Assembly (NCBI GenBank): GCA_900314715.1
Contig: OMWI01000020.1
Span: 1-64,000 of the forward strand
Direction: 5' to 3'
From: an uncultured Prevotellaceae bacterium
GTDB lineage: Bacteria > Bacteroidota > Bacteroidia > Bacteroidales > Bacteroidaceae
Length of the DNA stretch: 64,000 bases
Shown: piece by piece, positions 63,304-64,000 of the stretch
Numbering within the stretch: the stretch's first letter is position 1
How the letters are laid out: each line of letters begins with the position of its first letter
Program-made: the position numbers and the translations under genes
Notes under the pieces: generated by a model
What the model was told of the DNA's origin: nothing
Seen by the model: only the letters and a program-made list of their open reading frames with translations
Database searches by the model: none

Positions 63304-64000
63304 ATGAAACATTTACGACTATTCTTGGTTGCTATTGCAGCCGTGTTCGGCTTGAATGCTAACGCACAGAGCTGGACAGCAGAGGAAGTTGCAGCGGGCG
63401 AACAACGTAGGTACTGGTAAGTTCCTAACAAGAGGTGATGGCTGGGGTACACAGGCCAGTATTAGCGCAAAGAGCGCACTGACGGTGACTCTTGAGGAGT
63501 TCGACGGTGCCTACAAACTCCGTACAAATATTCAAGGCTCGGGCAATGGTTTTGAATGTCTTGACGGTGGAACCATCTACACAGACCAGTCCCACAGCAA
63601 GAATTCCACCTGGACTTTTACGAAGGTTGCCGATGGTAGCAATGGACCTATCTACACCATCGTCTCCAAGGATAACCATGGCGGTGGTGCTGGCTCATAT
63701 ATGACAGCCAATGCAGAGAACACAATCGTAGGCCCAGCAACTGCGGTGACTGATGACTACGGCCGCTGGCAGCTTCTCAAGGCATGGATTACAAATTCCA
63801 TGCCCGTAAATGACGCTACTGGCTGGACAACTTCCCAAACCCCAACCTTCGATGGTGGTCAGGTCTGCGCCGAGTATTGGAATAAAAGTGGTGCCTCTAT
63901 CAAACAGACTTTGAACAACCTGCCCGCAGGTAACTACGAGCTTATCGCTGTAGCATTCACCCGCACTGGCATGACGGCTACCCTCTATGCAGGCCCCAAC
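63304..64000 (+). pseudogene. Secreted protein gene, frameshifted near its start and cut by the window end
   Basis: ATG 63304 opens a normal signal peptide (LFLVAIAAVFGLNANAQ) and about 12 further residues (SWTAEEVAAGEQ), then a stop at 63418-63420. From about 63404 the next frame is open all the way to 64000 and reads NVGTGKFLTRGDGWGTQAS onward, the expected continuation of such proteins (usually 'AAGEYYLYNVGTGKFLT'). Bases coding a few residues appear to be missing, so the net shift is one base. Downstream the open frame contains a lectin-like region (CLDGGTIYTDQ, SIKQTLNNLPAGNYELIAV). It could be a true pseudogene, a phase-variable gene or a sequence error. Its C/G content is higher than that of neighbouring genes. 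Confidence 0.8.

Overview
This window looks like chromosomal DNA of a Bacteroidetes bacterium, most likely Prevotellaceae. The evidence is the promoter style (-7 TAnnTTTG, often with TTTG 19-20 bp upstream), a bacterial serine palmitoyltransferase, GldH and RicT homologues, BspA-type leucine-rich repeats, C10 and M6 secreted proteases, and secreted proteins ending in a short basic tail of the form 'YNLNGQ...KGI.I..GK.VVK'. Base composition is moderately AT-rich in genes and very AT-rich between them.

Layout. 1-4.4 kb: two minus-strand secreted proteins (BspA-like LRR and CotH-like) that share an identical 3' end. 4.7-7.6 kb: a C10 cysteine protease. 7.7-14.2 kb: a plus-strand cell-shape operon, purH(cyclohydrolase domain only)-mreB-mreC-mreD-mrdA-rodA. 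14.2-18.0 kb: a convergent operon metF-holB-ricT-gldH. 18.0-18.8 kb: a non-coding block packed with perfect palindromes and inverted repeats. 18.8-25.0 kb: a minus-strand housekeeping operon, proS-lipoprotein-rsmG-MBL hydrolase-ruvC-tandem ABC ATPase, with a small exported protein at its end. 25.2-31.9 kb: an OmpA-like lipoprotein, then mtgA-pcrA-GH43-trmN6. 32-34.5 kb: lipid kinase and serine palmitoyltransferase, divergent, and tRNA-Pro. 35-41 kb: a membrane protein of unknown role, GH31 plus a double esterase, and an exported flavodoxin. 41.4-49.6 kb: a GH3 enzyme and a 1799-residue GH43/GH128-like multimodular protein. 49.7-59.3 kb: clpB, an M6 metalloprotease, an OPT transporter and a UvrD-type helicase with an inserted DnaQ-like exonuclease. 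59.6-64 kb: a secreted carbohydrate-binding-type protein, a 55-residue peptide with a GG motif, and the frameshifted start of another secreted protein cut by the window end.

The GH31, double esterase, GH3, GH43 and GH43/GH128-like enzymes point to breakdown of plant hemicellulose (xylan or arabinoxylan side chains are plausible). No SusC/SusD pair or sensor regulator lies in the window, so this is not a complete polysaccharide utilisation locus.

The most unusual signal is non-coding. Six intergenic regions carry short arrays with an exact 22-bp period, built from alternating inverted half-sites separated by 5 bp, so half-sites recur every 11 bp. The words differ between loci but keep the same geometry (consensus roughly AAAC-N5-GTTTAC-N5-GT; one locus uses GTACAT/ATGTAC). 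Several lie just upstream of promoters. A second class consists of inverted repeats whose arms are themselves tandem repeats of a 6-12 bp word. I do not know of a described class matching the 22-bp arrays. The geometry is read directly from the sequence; any function is inference.
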